Shown: positions 1-8,842 of the stretch, piece by piece | How the letters are laid out: the number at the start of each line of letters is the position of its first letter | Position numbering within the stretch: position 1 is the first letter of the stretch | Origin: Caballeronia sordidicola | GTDB lineage: Bacteria; Pseudomonadota; Gammaproteobacteria; Burkholderiales; Burkholderiaceae | DNA length: 64,000 bases | Assembly (NCBI RefSeq): GCF_002220365.1 | Contig: NZ_MTHB01000110.1 | Span: 1 to 64,000 of the forward strand | Direction: 5' to 3' | Notes under the pieces: model-generated | Database searches by the model: none | What the model was told of the DNA's origin: nothing | The model's input: the letters and a program-made list of their open reading frames with translations, nothing else | Translations under genes and position numbers: made by a program

Positions 1-243
1 GAAAATTCAATCAGACCGTTTGTCGTCGGAAGAAAAAATTGGCTCTTTAGTGACACGGTGGCGGGCGCCAAGGCAAGTCTCAACCTGTACTCGCTGATCG
101 AAACCTGCAAGGCCAACGACATTGATATATATCGGTATCTGGTCGATCTGTTCAAGGCGTTGCCGTACGCAAAAGTCGCCGACGACTACGAAGCATTGCT
201 GCCGTGGAAGCTTGGCACGCCCGCTCGTAAGCCGACCGTTTAA
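1..243 (+). pseudogene. IS66-family transposase (TnpC), C-terminal end, cut by window edge
   Basis: The frame is open from the first base to the TAA at 241-243 and encodes 80 residues. It contains RPFVVGRKNWLFSDT, then NLYSLIETCKAN and DDYEALLPWKL, the hallmark C-terminal region of IS66 TnpC transposases (IS66_C). The N-terminal part lies left of the window, so whether the element is intact cannot be judged. The terminal repeat follows at 281-296, so this is the right end of the element. Family assignment is from recognised motifs. Confidence 0.88.
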
Positions 244-280
244 TCGCTAACCTATCTGACCTAACACCGCAACGGGCGGG

Positions 281-296
281 TTCGTTGACCGCTTAC
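281..296 (+). repeat. Probable IS66 right terminal inverted repeat
   Basis: TTCGTTGACCGCTTAC reads GTAAGCGGTCAACGAA on the other strand, and IS66 elements typically begin GTAAGCG. It lies 38 bp after the transposase stop, as expected for the right end. The left repeat and the 8-bp target duplication cannot be checked because the left end is outside the window. Confidence 0.7.
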
Positions 297-426
297 GGAT
301 AAAGCGGTCATGATCTTCAGCACCTGCGTGGGTTCAATAGCACTCGCCCGCGCAGTGAAGGACCCGAGTCTGTCGAACAAGATAATCGAAGGAGCGCTGG
401 CGGAGGTGCTCAAAATGTACGAATGA
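297..426 (+). pseudogene. TetR/AcrR-type regulator remnant (C-terminal end), split by IS66
   Basis: Directly after the IS66 end an open frame runs to TGA at 424-426. From the ATG at 310 it encodes 38 residues containing STCVGSIALARAVKDPSLS, which resembles the ligand-domain end of TetR-family regulators (a hydrophobic helix followed by LARAVxDPxLSxxI). The DNA-binding half is missing and would lie beyond the insertion, outside the window. Not expected to work as a regulator. Confidence 0.6.
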
Positions 427-791
427 TTCAGTGCGTAAATCTCAGGGCTTGTCGGGCGTTTGCTTATCCCGACTTGGTCGTTGGAGAACGCGAGCTCATT
501 GTGAGCTTGGCTAGCAATAGTTGCCCGCGCTGCAGGCGTCACCACGGAGTCGGGCGATCACACCGATGACGGCGTTGCAGTTTCAGGTCCCGTCCCAAAG
601 AGGCGAGAGCTCGCGGGCCTCGTGCAAACTGCCGGGCCGGGAGACCATAGCAATCTTGGCCCGTAGTTGACCGCCTGTCATCATAAGCTTGCGAAGGCCG
701 AGGGGCGGAAAGGCCTCGGCTCGATACCCGAGCCTGCGGCCGGGAATGAGCCATGCTTGGTCAGTATTGCTTCAATGGAGGGAAACGCAAA
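427..791. other. Gene-free stretch with no recognised content
   Basis: Short overlapping open frames occur here on both strands, but none has a convincing start, codon pattern or family motif. The last 20 bases hold the ribosome binding site of the DUF4148 lipoprotein. It lies between two insertion-sequence remnants, so decayed sequence is likely. Confidence 0.5.
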
Positions 792-1106
792 ATGAAGAAC
801 GCAAACAAGGCCTGGCCGATGCTTACCGCGTTAGTGCTCCTGCTCGCTGCATGTGCCACAGGGGGCATGCAGGCAGGCACAGGGGGCCACCTTAGCGCCG
901 TGGAATGCCGCGACCTGACCGAGATCAAGGACAAGGCACCGGTTACCCACGAGCGCAATATGAGTGAAGTGGCAGCCTTGGAAAAAGCGGGCTACCATCC
1001 CGGAGCGTTTAATGATGATCCTGACTACCCGGCCGATCTTGAGGCCGCACAGCGTCAGGTCGATATCTGGTACGAGACCGAGTGCCCACAAACAAAGCCC
1101 GGTTGA
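792..1106 (+). CDS. Small DUF4148-type lipoprotein
   Basis: A 104-residue protein. The start at 792 is chosen because GGAGGGA (777-783) precedes it and it opens with a lipoprotein signal: MKNANKAW, a hydrophobic run and the lipobox LLAAC, giving a lipidated Cys near residue 18. The C-terminal half has the DUF4148 pattern (VAALEKAGYHP, then DDPDYPADLEAAQRQV), a family of short envelope proteins expanded in Burkholderia. The function of the family is unknown. It stands alone between IS66 debris and an IS30 remnant. Confidence 0.8.
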   Translation: MKNANKAWPMLTALVLLLAACATGGMQAGTGGHLSAVECRDLTEIKDKAPVTHERNMSEVAALEKAGYHPGAFNDDPDYPADLEAAQRQVDIWYETECPQTKPG

Positions 1107-1208
1107 GTAAATACTGGCTCACGCGTGTGAGCCCCAGGTTTATTCATGCTCAGGTCGCCTTTGACAGTCATAAAAACACGCATCCGGGTTCACGGGTCAA
1201 GTCATTGA

Positions 1209-1428
1209 TTGGACCGATATGCAGGGTTCCGCATGGAAGACGCCACTACCGCCTCGGCGCTACTGCGCCAGTACCTGCCCAAGGGCACCGACCTGAACAC
1301 CTTCACCCAGGACGATCTCGATGCAATGGCCGACAGCCCCAACGCTCGCGCACGCCGTCCATTCCCCTCTCGAAGTCTTTGCTCGAATGCTCGCCTTGTC
1401 CCAGCAGCCGCCGCGCTCAATTCAATAA
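1209..1428 (+). pseudogene. IS30-family transposase remnant, frameshifted
   Basis: The first frame gives LRQYLPKGTDLNTFTQDDLDAM, the conserved end of the IS30 DDE domain. Near 1350 the homology moves to another frame reading HSPLEVFARMLALSQQPP to a TAA at 1426-1428. Both are the usual IS30 C-terminal segments, so the copy is truncated at its 5' side and frameshifted. The sequence just beyond (CAACCCTGTTGCATCC onward) may include the element's terminal repeat, which could not be paired with a partner. Confidence 0.72.
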
Positions 1429-1519
1429 CTCAACCCTGTTGCATCCGGGATTGAAACCGACAACGGATTGGTAATAGCAGCTCCGGCAGGCTTTTAAGTT
1501 CTTGGAGGCCGCGTAAAGT

Positions 1520-1933
1520 TTAGGCCCGTGCCATGGAACCGGCGGCGAGCCGATTGCGCCAAGCGATCCAGCCGACAACAATCGACAGTGTCACCACGAC
1601 AAGTGGCGCCACCCCATGCCCGTATTCGCCGTGGAGGGTGACGGTCGCGAGCGCAGCCAACATCACGGTGCAGCCGAGCGCCGAGCCCCACAGCCGCGTC
1701 CGTGCCCGCGCAAGCAGAATGGCGGTCATGAGTTCCAGCGAACCGGTCACGAAATGGAACCAGTGCGGATATCCCCACTTCAGGTATTCCTCAAAGATGG
1801 ATCGCGGGGCGAGGATGTTGCTGAGCGATCCCACGACAAAAAAAGCGGCAAGCACCAAAGGTAATACTTGGCGCCAGGAAATCCTGGACAGCCGTCCGGT
1901 TCCGCCCGTTGCATTCAAAACAAAAGCCTTCAT
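1520..1933 (-). CDS. DoxX-like small membrane protein
   Basis: 137 residues with about four hydrophobic segments: VLPLVLAAFFVVGSLSNIL, a SLELMTAILLA helix, a third near the centre (LGCTVMLAALATVTLHG) and APLVVVTLSIVVGWIAW at the end. Size and layout fit DoxX/DoxX-like proteins, inner-membrane proteins often paired with oxidoreductases. It starts 38 bp after the NmrA-like gene on the same strand, so the two are probably co-transcribed. A longer in-frame start (2221) would overlap that gene and is rejected. Exact role unknown. Confidence 0.7.
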   Translation of the reverse strand: MKAFVLNATGGTGRLSRISWRQVLPLVLAAFFVVGSLSNILAPRSIFEEYLKWGYPHWFHFVTGSLELMTAILLARARTRLWGSALGCTVMLAALATVTLHGEYGHGVAPLVVVTLSIVVGWIAWRNRLAAGSMARA

Positions 1934-1970
1934 GTCGGACCTCGATCTTTCTGGGTGTGAATGCCGCAGT

Positions 1971-2843
1971 TCATGCCGTAGCGGCCTTGTGGGCCGCCGC
2001 AAAGACGTCGCGCGGGGACGTGGTGCCCGCGACGTGTTCCGTACCCTCGACGCCGAGGTCCATCCAGCCCGCGTTGACGGCATCGAACATCGCTTCGGCC
2101 GGTCCGGTCTGGCCCTTCGGGATGCCGAGCTGTTCGAACGCTGCCGGCCACCCGCCCCGCGGGATGGCAAAGGCCTTGACGTCGCGCTGCATGACTTCGC
2201 CCAGTTGGGCCGCGACTTCATCGGCGCTGACCATCGAGCCGAGCTCGACGACGCGATGCCCGGACCACGCCGGCCCGGTCAGCAGCGTTGCCACCTCGGC
2301 GCCGATATCGTCGGTCGCGACCATGGTCGATTTCCGGCTCGTCGGATTGTAGTAGACGGGCAGCGTGCCGCCCTGGGCGACGTGCAAGCCGTAAAGGAAG
2401 TTTTCGAAAAACCCGCCGGCGCGCACATACGCGCTCGGCAATGTCAGGTGGCGAAGTCCTTGCTCGAGAAGCGACAGGGCCGTGATCATTCCCAGGCCGC
2501 TGGTTCTGTTTGCACCCATCGACGAGAGCACAACCATCCTCGGCGGCGTTGCCTTGGTCAGGGCCTGGACATAGTTCGCGATCAGGCCCTTTGCTTCTTT
2601 GAAATCAGGCGAGGGTGCCCAGACAGCGGGCAGCATGACAAACGCACCTTCGACCCCTTCGAGCGCCCGCTCGACGGCGGCCGCATCATTCCAGTCGCCG
2701 TCGACCAGTTCCACACCCTGATCCGCCCAAGTCGTCGCCTTCTCGCGATTGCGGACCATCGCGCGAACTTTCTTGCCTTGCGCCAACAAATGTTTGGCCG
2801 TCGCGCCACCTACTTGTCCCGTCATTCCCATTACCAAAAACAT
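1971..2843 (-). CDS. NmrA-like NAD(P)-binding oxidoreductase
   Basis: 290 residues of the atypical short-chain dehydrogenase (NmrA/SDR a) type. The N-terminus has the dinucleotide-binding loop GMTGQVGGATAKHLL, then VRAMVRN and VELVDGDWND, and VVLSSMGAN in place of a classical catalytic YxxxK. The family includes NAD(P)H:quinone oxidoreductases and NADP(H)-sensing regulators; the substrate cannot be deduced. It is divergent from the HxlR regulator at 3281 and upstream of the DoxX-like gene, a common redox-stress arrangement. Probably controlled by that HxlR protein (inference). Confidence 0.85.
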   Translation of the reverse strand: MFLVMGMTGQVGGATAKHLLAQGKKVRAMVRNREKATTWADQGVELVDGDWNDAAAVERALEGVEGAFVMLPAVWAPSPDFKEAKGLIANYVQALTKATPPRMVVLSSMGANRTSGLGMITALSLLEQGLRHLTLPSAYVRAGGFFENFLYGLHVAQGGTLPVYYNPTSRKSTMVATDDIGAEVATLLTGPAWSGHRVVELGSMVSADEVAAQLGEVMQRDVKAFAIPRGGWPAAFEQLGIPKGQTGPAEAMFDAVNAGWMDLGVEGTEHVAGTTSPRDVFAAAHKAATA

Positions 2844-3280
2844 GCGTTTCTCCTAAAAATAGTACTGCCTTTAAATCAACTCGCGATCTGGAGATTTATC
2901 CAAATCGCTGTTGTCAGAAAGATTAATGTGACCAATCCAACGAGGGAGAAGATCAGCAAGCGCTCGACTTCGGCAAAGAGCCGCGGCGAGCGTGATTGGA
3001 TCGTTGATATCTGCTTTAACCTTCCCGGCGACGCAGCTCAAGTCTGCAGCTGCGGCTGGATGCGGTGACATTGGAATTTCCCACTTTCACTGGCAACTTC
3101 ACCACACGACCGCCCAGAAGCCCGCCGGAGTTCGGTATGAAAGGCAGCCGGGAACTGGGTCTGGACATGAAAGCTCCTTTTCGAAAGGTCTCTGTTTGAG
3201 AGCAGGTCTATCATAGAGACCTATGCTTCGCGCCGTAAGGAGGCAGTTTTTTGTTACCAGAAGAGTTAAAGGGAACCCGA
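2844..3280. promoter_or_regulatory. Divergent promoter region with three AGGTCT half-sites
   Basis: This 437-bp gap separates the NmrA-like gene from hxlR. It holds AGGTCT at 3186-3191 and again at 3204-3209, the latter paired with AGACCT at 3217-3222 (6-bp arms, 7-bp spacer). Sites of this kind close to an hxlR start often bind the dimeric regulator, so autoregulation and control of the divergent operon are likely (inference). No convincing gene was seen in the rest of the gap. Confidence 0.45.
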
Positions 3281-3700
3281 ATGAGCACCGCACAGAATGC
3301 GATCGAGAGATTCAGCCAATATCAGCGTGAATTACGCGACGCCCAGTCCGCACACTGCGCGGTTCGTGACGTGCTCGACCGCATCGGCGACAAATGGAGC
3401 ATGCTCATGATCATGGAGCTCGCGATGGGATCGCAGCGCTTCAGCGAGCTGCACCGAGCCATCCCTGACATTTCCAAGCGCATGCTTACCCAGACACTCC
3501 GCGATCTGGAGCGCGACGGACTCGTCACCCGCCATGTTTTTCCCACCCGGCCGCCGACCGTCGAATATCGTCTGGCCCCGCTAGGCCAGTCCCTGTTGGA
3601 CCCGATGGCGGCGCTCATCGATTGGGCCGATCGTCGTTATTCCGAGATTCATGCCGCGCGCGTCCGCTTTGACGGCGCACCCGGCGATGTCCCGAGCTAG
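3281..3700 (+). CDS. HxlR-family winged-helix regulator
   Basis: 139 residues. The family core is clear: [19 protein letters not shown], then [20 protein letters not shown] and [12 protein letters not shown], ending in a [13 protein letters not shown] wing. The ATG at 3281 is preferred over an upstream TTG because GGGAA precedes it. HxlR proteins are dimeric MarR-like regulators that answer to electrophiles, aldehydes or quinones, matching the divergent NmrA-like/DoxX-like pair. One Cys sits at the start of the DNA-binding domain, as in redox-sensing members. Confidence 0.9.
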   Translation: MSTAQNAIERFSQYQRELRDAQSAHCAVRDVLDRIGDKWSMLMIMELAMGSQRFSELHRAIPDISKRMLTQTLRDLERDGLVTRHVFPTRPPTVEYRLAPLGQSLLDPMAALIDWADRRYSEIHAARVRFDGAPGDVPS

Positions 3701-4024
3701 ATGCCCGGTTCGATGTGAGGGGGGGCGCAAGCCTGAAGCGGGCAGTTCATATGTCCGGGCTTTGCAGATGGCGCGCAAGGACGTATCACGCGTTTCGTGC
3801 TCGACGCCTCCGCTGAAAGAGGACCCACTTACCAATCAAAAAAAGTCCGCCGTGAAATCTGAATTTGCTGTTGGCTGTGGTGGCGCTAACGGCGTCACGT
3901 CGCCCGGTTAATGTCCGTTATCGACGGATCGGCGGGCGTCCAACTGTCCAGCGCTCAGCCGCGTTGCCCGGGCACCGTCGCTCAGAGTGATCGCGCTGAC
4001 TTCCTCATCGCGCTGGGCCTCCGA
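3701..4024. other. Gene-free stretch, nothing recognised
   Basis: Only short open frames without family signals occur here. It separates the 3' ends of the convergent hxlR gene and the hypothetical gene at 4025. No strong hairpin terminator was noticed. Confidence 0.45.
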
Positions 4025-4627
4025 TCAGGAGTGTTCCGGCGTCACGACCGGCGTCGCGCCTACTGATGGATCGGGCGTTAGCACGTGTTCCTCGCGCAGG
4101 CGCGCGGCGATCGCCAAACCCATTTTCTCTGCGTTCTTGTCGATGCCGCCGACAAAGATGTCCAAGCCCGCGATAACGTCGGCGCTGATCTGTTCCCGAT
4201 AGAACGTTTTCATCTCTACGCGCGTGTTGGGCCGCGAAGGGTCGTGCTCGTTGGGAACGATTGACGCATTGACGTCGGAGATTGCGAGCTGCCAGACGGC
4301 CTCGGCGTCACCGCGCGAGGTTGTCGTCACGCGTGTGGCCTTGACAAGCATGATTTGCGTCGCATGAGACGACAGAATCGTCTTGGGCAAAGCGCGTGCA
4401 TCTGCCTCAGAGTCGATCTGCAACAGCGTTACCGGGATCGAACCTGCGTTAGCCCCCAGCGTGCTGCCAAGCGAATTCGCAAAGTGGTTACCGTCACGCT
4501 TGCGCGACGCTTCACCGAACAGAGGATCGTCCACGACGATTAGCAAACTACGCACACGTGTAGGCTCCTGTCGCCCATTCCGCATGCCTCGAAGACAGGC
4601 CTGCAGCGCCTGTGCAACGGTCGCCAA
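4025..4627 (-). CDS. Hypothetical protein, possibly interrupted at its 5' end
   Basis: A 200-residue open frame starting at a TTG; the first ATG is about 14 codons further in. It has an alpha/beta look (VRSLLIVVDDPLFGEASRKRD, IPVTLLQIDS, ATQIMLVKATRVTTTSRGD), but I do not recognise the family. The same frame stays open upstream: from an ATG at 4792 it reads 50 codons (FAKRLGAQITSALGRSASPQ at its end), is stopped by a TAA at 4640-4642, and resumes. The gene may be a longer protein broken by a nonsense change, or the start may lie elsewhere. No function assigned. Confidence 0.45.
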   Translation of the reverse strand: MATVAQALQACLRGMRNGRQEPTRVRSLLIVVDDPLFGEASRKRDGNHFANSLGSTLGANAGSIPVTLLQIDSEADARALPKTILSSHATQIMLVKATRVTTTSRGDAEAVWQLAISDVNASIVPNEHDPSRPNTRVEMKTFYREQISADVIAGLDIFVGGIDKNAEKMGLAIAARLREEHVLTPDPSVGATPVVTPEHS

Positions 4628-4975
4628 CTTTGAGATTACTTATTGCGGGCTCGCGCTTCGTCCTAACGCGCTCGTGATCTGCGCCCCCAGCCTTTTTGCA
4701 AAAGAGCCCTGGGCGGCTGGCGGCGGCCCATCCCGGCCTGAGGCCTCTACCGGCCTTCCGGCGCACCCGCGCATTCCATGCAGCGACTGCATTTAGACAA
4801 TAACAACAATGCACTGGAATTATCGCGGGCTTACCGTCAAATTGAAGTCGCAAGCACTGTCTTGTAAATCAGCAGAACGAATCGGCAAGCCTTTGCGTGG
4901 AGATTCAGAGGGCTGTTGATTCCGGCGCAAAGCCACCCATTCGCAGAAAGCGAAACTCAAAAAAGGGGAGACAAT

Positions 4976-6091
4976 ATGAGGAAGTCGAGCAAGTGGCGTT
5001 ACGCCTTGCTGCCGGTCGTGCTGGCTTGTCAGCAAGCGCATGCGCAATCGAGCGTCACGTTGTATGGTGTTGTCGACGAAAGCGTCCGCTACATGACGAA
5101 CGCCAACAAAGCGGGTGATTCAAGCGTAGCGCTTGGTAATGGCGGCATGACACAAAGCCGATGGGGCCTGAAGGGCGTCGAGGATCTGGGTGGCGGTTGG
5201 TCGACCTTCTTCAAACTCGAAAATCGGTTCGACATCAACAACGGTCAAAGCGACCCCACTCTGCCGTATTTCAACGAGGCACAGGTCGGAATACGTTCGA
5301 GTACGTATGGTCAGGTCATCATAGGTCGTCAATATAACGTGATGATTGAAGGGATCACGATTGGCGGGTACGGCAGCAATCCATGGGTCCCGTACGACTT
5401 CAGTTTCCAGCCCGAGGTGACAATGAGCGGCGGGATCTGGACGAGCAATCAGGTTCAGTACCAGTTTCACGCCCACGACCTCATGGCCTCGGCGGCCTAT
5501 GCGTTTGGTGGCGTTGCCGGTCACACGTCGTATGGCAGCGAGATCGGCTTGGCCGCCGCGTACGCACCTGCGAACGGCCCGGTCTCGTTGGGCGGCGCCT
5601 ATAAGGAATCGAAAGACTCGGTCAACGGCAGCGATTCGAAGTCATGGACCTTCGGAGGATCGTATACGTGGGATAAGACGCGATTTGCGCTGGGGTATAT
5701 CGTCGACCAGAACGCTGCCGGTTTCTCCAATTTCGCTAACGGACCGTTCACGGCGGCCGCGCTGACGGCGCTCAAGTACACCGACTTCTCAAAACGTCGC
5801 ATGATCATGGGCGGCGTTACGCAGCAGGTGGGCAATGCGTGGCACTTTGCGGCGAACGTCTGGCGTACGCTGCAGGATGGCAAGACCCAATCGAAGGATG
5901 GCTCGGCGTGGCAGTATCAGCTTGTGGGTGACTACAACCTGTCCAAGCGTACGGACGTGTACCTTGAAGCGGATTACTCGCAATACCGGGGAGACCTGAT
6001 CGGCGCGCAATTGCAAGGCGTCAACGGTATTGGACTGGCTCAGAAGGGTACGCAATTGGGCGCGATGGCAGGCTTGCGTCACCAGTTCTGA
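4976..6091 (+). CDS. Gram-negative general porin (outer membrane)
   Basis: 371 residues: a signal peptide (MRKSSKWRYALLPVVLACQQAHA, cut before QSSVTLYG), then the porin start SVTLYGVVDESVRYMTNAN, the SRWGLKGVEDLGGG motif and a final aromatic GLRHQF recognised by the Bam machinery. This is the trimeric 16-strand family common in Burkholderia, which lets small hydrophilic solutes through the outer membrane. The ATG at 4976 follows GGGGAG (4965-4970). It is a single gene closed by a strong terminator at 6117; the substrate is unknown. Confidence 0.92.
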   Translation: MRKSSKWRYALLPVVLACQQAHAQSSVTLYGVVDESVRYMTNANKAGDSSVALGNGGMTQSRWGLKGVEDLGGGWSTFFKLENRFDINNGQSDPTLPYFNEAQVGIRSSTYGQVIIGRQYNVMIEGITIGGYGSNPWVPYDFSFQPEVTMSGGIWTSNQVQYQFHAHDLMASAAYAFGGVAGHTSYGSEIGLAAAYAPANGPVSLGGAYKESKDSVNGSDSKSWTFGGSYTWDKTRFALGYIVDQNAAGFSNFANGPFTAAALTALKYTDFSKRRMIMGGVTQQVGNAWHFAANVWRTLQDGKTQSKDGSAWQYQLVGDYNLSKRTDVYLEADYSQYRGDLIGAQLQGVNGIGLAQKGTQLGAMAGLRHQF

Positions 6092-6116
6092 CGTTGTTGC
6101 TGGCCGGATTAAAATA

Positions 6117-6154
6117 CTGCGGCGCCCGGCATGTAGCCGGGCGCCGCAGTTTTT
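6117..6154 (+). terminator. Rho-independent terminator of the porin gene
   Basis: CTGCGGCGCCCGGC pairs perfectly with GCCGGGCGCCGCAG (14 bp) around a 5-base ATGTA loop and is followed by TTTTT. It begins 26 bp after the porin stop. Confidence 0.93.
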
Positions 6155-6198
6155 GATCCGGCAATTCGGAACCTTCGCGCCTGGAGTTGAACGCGTTT

Positions 6199-7521
6199 TC
6201 AGCCTTGGGACGATTGTTCCAAACGCTTATGCGAGCGTTGCGGATCGAGCAGCAGGAATCCCGCTGCGCCCACCACGATCAGCAGCACGCCCGTGGCGAT
6301 AAAGCCCAACTCATATCCTCGATTGTTCGCCACCACGCCGAGCACCTTGCCCATTGCGGCAGGAGCAATCAATCCCGCCAACGTTGCAATTGAGTTCGTG
6401 ATCGCCAGCATGGCGGCGCGCCGTGCGTCCGGCGTGACTTCGGCTACCAGCAGCGGGCCGAAGGTGAACGCCTGAAGGGCTAGCGCGCTCGCCAGCGCCA
6501 TCAGCGCCACTTTTGCGAACGGCGGGGCCTCGACATAAAGCATGCAATAGGCGATCCCACTCACGACGCACGCGCTGCTAACCAGTGCGCCACGCGCCAG
6601 CCGCGACGATACCCCGCGAGCAAGCATTCGATGCGACAGCATGGCCAGTGCGAGCCCTATGGGAATTTGCGCCGCCACTTGCAGTGCGAAGAGCCAACCG
6701 GCCTCGGTGGCGCTGAACCCGAGCGCTACCCGAAAATAGCTGGGTACCCAGGTCACGCCGATCGCTATTACCGAATAGCCCACAAGTCCCTGCAGCAACA
6801 CGCCGATCACAGTCCGGTCGGTGAGGAGGCGCCGGTACCGCACATTCGAGCGGACCGGAGCCCAGTCGGCGCGCAGCGCATTCCCGAGCGGGCGGTGGCG
6901 GTGCGCGTCGCCGCTTTTCCCAACGCCCAGCCAAAGAATCGTCCACATGACGCCGACCACGCCCAGCGATAGAAACGCCGCGTGCCAGTACCAGCGTTGA
7001 GCGATGAAGGTGAGCACCGGCCCCGCCAGGATGATGCCGGTCGTGGCGCCTTGCTGGACGATGGTGGTCGGCAGGCTGCGTTCATGATCCTCGAACCAGG
7101 TGTACACAACGTGAAGCGCGAGCGGCGACGCCGGCCCTTCTCCCGCGCCGAGCAGGATGCGACAGGCCAGCAGCACGGCGAAGCTGGTAGGCCACGCAAG
7201 CGGCAATTGCGCGACCGCCCATACCAGGGCAAGACCCGCCATCAGCCATTTCACGTTGAGTCGATCGGCGACCAGCCCGAGGCCGATCCCCGATAACGCG
7301 AAAAGCAGGAAAAACGCGCTCCCGACGATTCCAAACTGCGCATGCGTCAGTTGCATGTCGCGCATGAGTGGTAGCGCGACGAGGCCCAGCACGGCCTTGT
7401 CGGCGAAATTGATTGCCATGAAAAGAAAGAGCGACGCTACGATCACCCAGCGCCGACGGCTCGCTGTCGCGATGGGTACAGAGCGGTCCAGCACGAATCC
7501 GGAATCTTTTGCTTCAAACAT
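6199..7521 (-). CDS. MFS transporter (anion:cation symporter-like)
   Basis: 440 residues with 12 predicted membrane segments. The first is VIVASLFLFMAINFADKAVLGL, and LVADRLNVKW follows in loop 2-3 as the variant MFS signature. The pattern fits the ACS/D-galactonate-phthalate branch that imports organic acids. The start at 7521 is preferred because AGGAG lies just upstream; a longer frame to 7566 lacks this. It diverges from the LysR gene at 7778, which probably regulates it. The substrate is not deducible. Confidence 0.85.
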   Translation of the reverse strand: MFEAKDSGFVLDRSVPIATASRRRWVIVASLFLFMAINFADKAVLGLVALPLMRDMQLTHAQFGIVGSAFFLLFALSGIGLGLVADRLNVKWLMAGLALVWAVAQLPLAWPTSFAVLLACRILLGAGEGPASPLALHVVYTWFEDHERSLPTTIVQQGATTGIILAGPVLTFIAQRWYWHAAFLSLGVVGVMWTILWLGVGKSGDAHRHRPLGNALRADWAPVRSNVRYRRLLTDRTVIGVLLQGLVGYSVIAIGVTWVPSYFRVALGFSATEAGWLFALQVAAQIPIGLALAMLSHRMLARGVSSRLARGALVSSACVVSGIAYCMLYVEAPPFAKVALMALASALALQAFTFGPLLVAEVTPDARRAAMLAITNSIATLAGLIAPAAMGKVLGVVANNRGYELGFIATGVLLIVVGAAGFLLLDPQRSHKRLEQSSQG

Positions 7522-7777
7522 CAAATGCTCCTGAGAATGCCCTGGCAGTGGGGTCAGTGAACCCATAGCCCCAATGTGTTACCGATGGCAGCACGTGGAC
7601 GCGGTGGCAAACAAGGCGGGTTTTGGAGCGGTGCGCGATGAAGGGGTTTTCAATAACGTCTCCTGTGTGCGGCTCTGTTGAGCTTATCGAGGCGGTCCTG
7701 GCTGCACGTTTGCGCCCATTTGAGGTGGTATAACGCAATAGTTCAAGTGCATTATCTTTATCGGAACGTTGCAAACA
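7522..7777. promoter_or_regulatory. Divergent MFS/LysR control region
   Basis: ATAACGCA (7730-7737) and TGCATTAT (7748-7755) form an inverted repeat with one mismatch, 23-48 bp before the LysR start. Length and position are typical for a LysR-type regulator binding site. No other gene signal seen. Confidence 0.4.
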
Positions 7778-8713
7778 ATGCATGAAATCAATTCGCGCCG
7801 GCTCTCTCATGTGGTTGCGCTGGCTGAGGAAGGAAGTTTTGCCCGCGCAGCTGGCCGAGTCCATTTGAGCCAGCCCGCCCTGAGCCGCAGCATCCAGGCG
7901 CTCGAGGACGAGTTGGGCATGAAGCTCTTTGATCGTGCCGCGCGAGGCGTCGCGCTGACCGCTGCCGGCCGCCTCCTGGTCGAGCGCGCGCGGCGGGTCC
8001 TGTTCGAAACACGGTGCATGTTCCGTGACGTCGAGTTGCTCAAGGCGCACGAACTCGGCGAGGTGAAGATTGGCCTGGGGCCCTACGCGGCTGTCGTGCT
8101 GCTGCCAGACCTGCTGGTCGAGTTTTCCCTGCGCTTTCCCAAGATCAAGGTGCTGATCCAACTGAGCGAAGGCGACGAACTTATTCAGAAACTTCGCGAG
8201 GAACGTGTCGATTTCGTGGTGACGGATCGGCGTGTGCCGCCCGTCGCGCCGGACCTGGCGTTGCACCGCTTGCCGCGTCATGAAGGCGGCTGGTTTGCGC
8301 GGCCGGATCATCCGCTGCTGGCGCGCGGCCTGGTGCCGCTTTCCGCGTTGCGGGAGTTTCCGCTCGTTTCCGTGTCGCTGCCTGGATTCATGAAAGATGC
8401 GCTGCATCGCCTGCTCAAGTATCGCGCGCATGAGGAAATTCCGTTGCAGGTCGAATGCAATGACGTCGCTGTGCTCAAGGAGGTCGTGGCCAGAACGGAT
8501 GCGGTGTTGTTCGCAACCGCCTCGGCAGTCCGGCGCGACCTGGAGGGTCAGCGTCTCGCGCGCATTCCACTCACGCATCCGCCGAAACTGAGTCTTGAGT
8601 TCGCACTCGTTTCCCTGGCTGAGCGAACCCATTCGCCCGCCGCCAGCGCGGCGCTGGCGTTGGCCGAGGAAGTCATGGACAACGCCAACACGGCCGCGCG
8701 GGGATTGATGTGA
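7778..8713 (+). CDS. LysR-family transcriptional regulator
   Basis: 311 residues. The N-terminal winged HTH reads LSHVVALAEEGSFARAAGRV then LSQPALSRSIQALEDELG and LFDRAARGVALTAAG; a periplasmic-binding-protein-like effector domain follows from about residue 90. The ATG at 7778 is preferred over the TTG three codons upstream. Divergent from the MFS gene, so it likely controls uptake of the co-inducer (inference). The short distance to tetR downstream does not suggest co-transcription with the sulfatase genes. Confidence 0.93.
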   Translation: MHEINSRRLSHVVALAEEGSFARAAGRVHLSQPALSRSIQALEDELGMKLFDRAARGVALTAAGRLLVERARRVLFETRCMFRDVELLKAHELGEVKIGLGPYAAVVLLPDLLVEFSLRFPKIKVLIQLSEGDELIQKLREERVDFVVTDRRVPPVAPDLALHRLPRHEGGWFARPDHPLLARGLVPLSALREFPLVSVSLPGFMKDALHRLLKYRAHEEIPLQVECNDVAVLKEVVARTDAVLFATASAVRRDLEGQRLARIPLTHPPKLSLEFALVSLAERTHSPAASAALALAEEVMDNANTAARGLM

Positions 8714-8797
8714 TTGAGGCAACAGCCAGACGCCATTCGCCAGGCATAGGGCTTTCCCTTGGCCGGGTTGACAAAGTGCGGGTGTTCGCCGAGGATC

Positions 8798-8813
8798 CGG
8801 AATCTGGATTCCG
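8798..8813. promoter_or_regulatory. Palindromic operator candidate upstream of tetR
   Basis: CGGAATC-TG-GATTCCG is a perfect 16-bp palindrome ending 29 bp before the tetR ATG. A related pair of half-sites lies before the sulfatase gene (9542-9563), so it is probably the TetR protein's own operator (inference). Confidence 0.6.
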
Positions 8814-8842
8814 TTTTTACGCAACACCGCTCACAAGCCCCC

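Noticed and set aside
1533..3068. Long open frame on the + strand over the DoxX-like/NmrA-like genes
   Set aside because: It is antisense to two recognised genes, has no family motif and is explained by GC-rich shadow coding.
7514..8827. 437-codon open frame on the - strand over LysR
   Set aside because: Antisense to a clear LysR gene.
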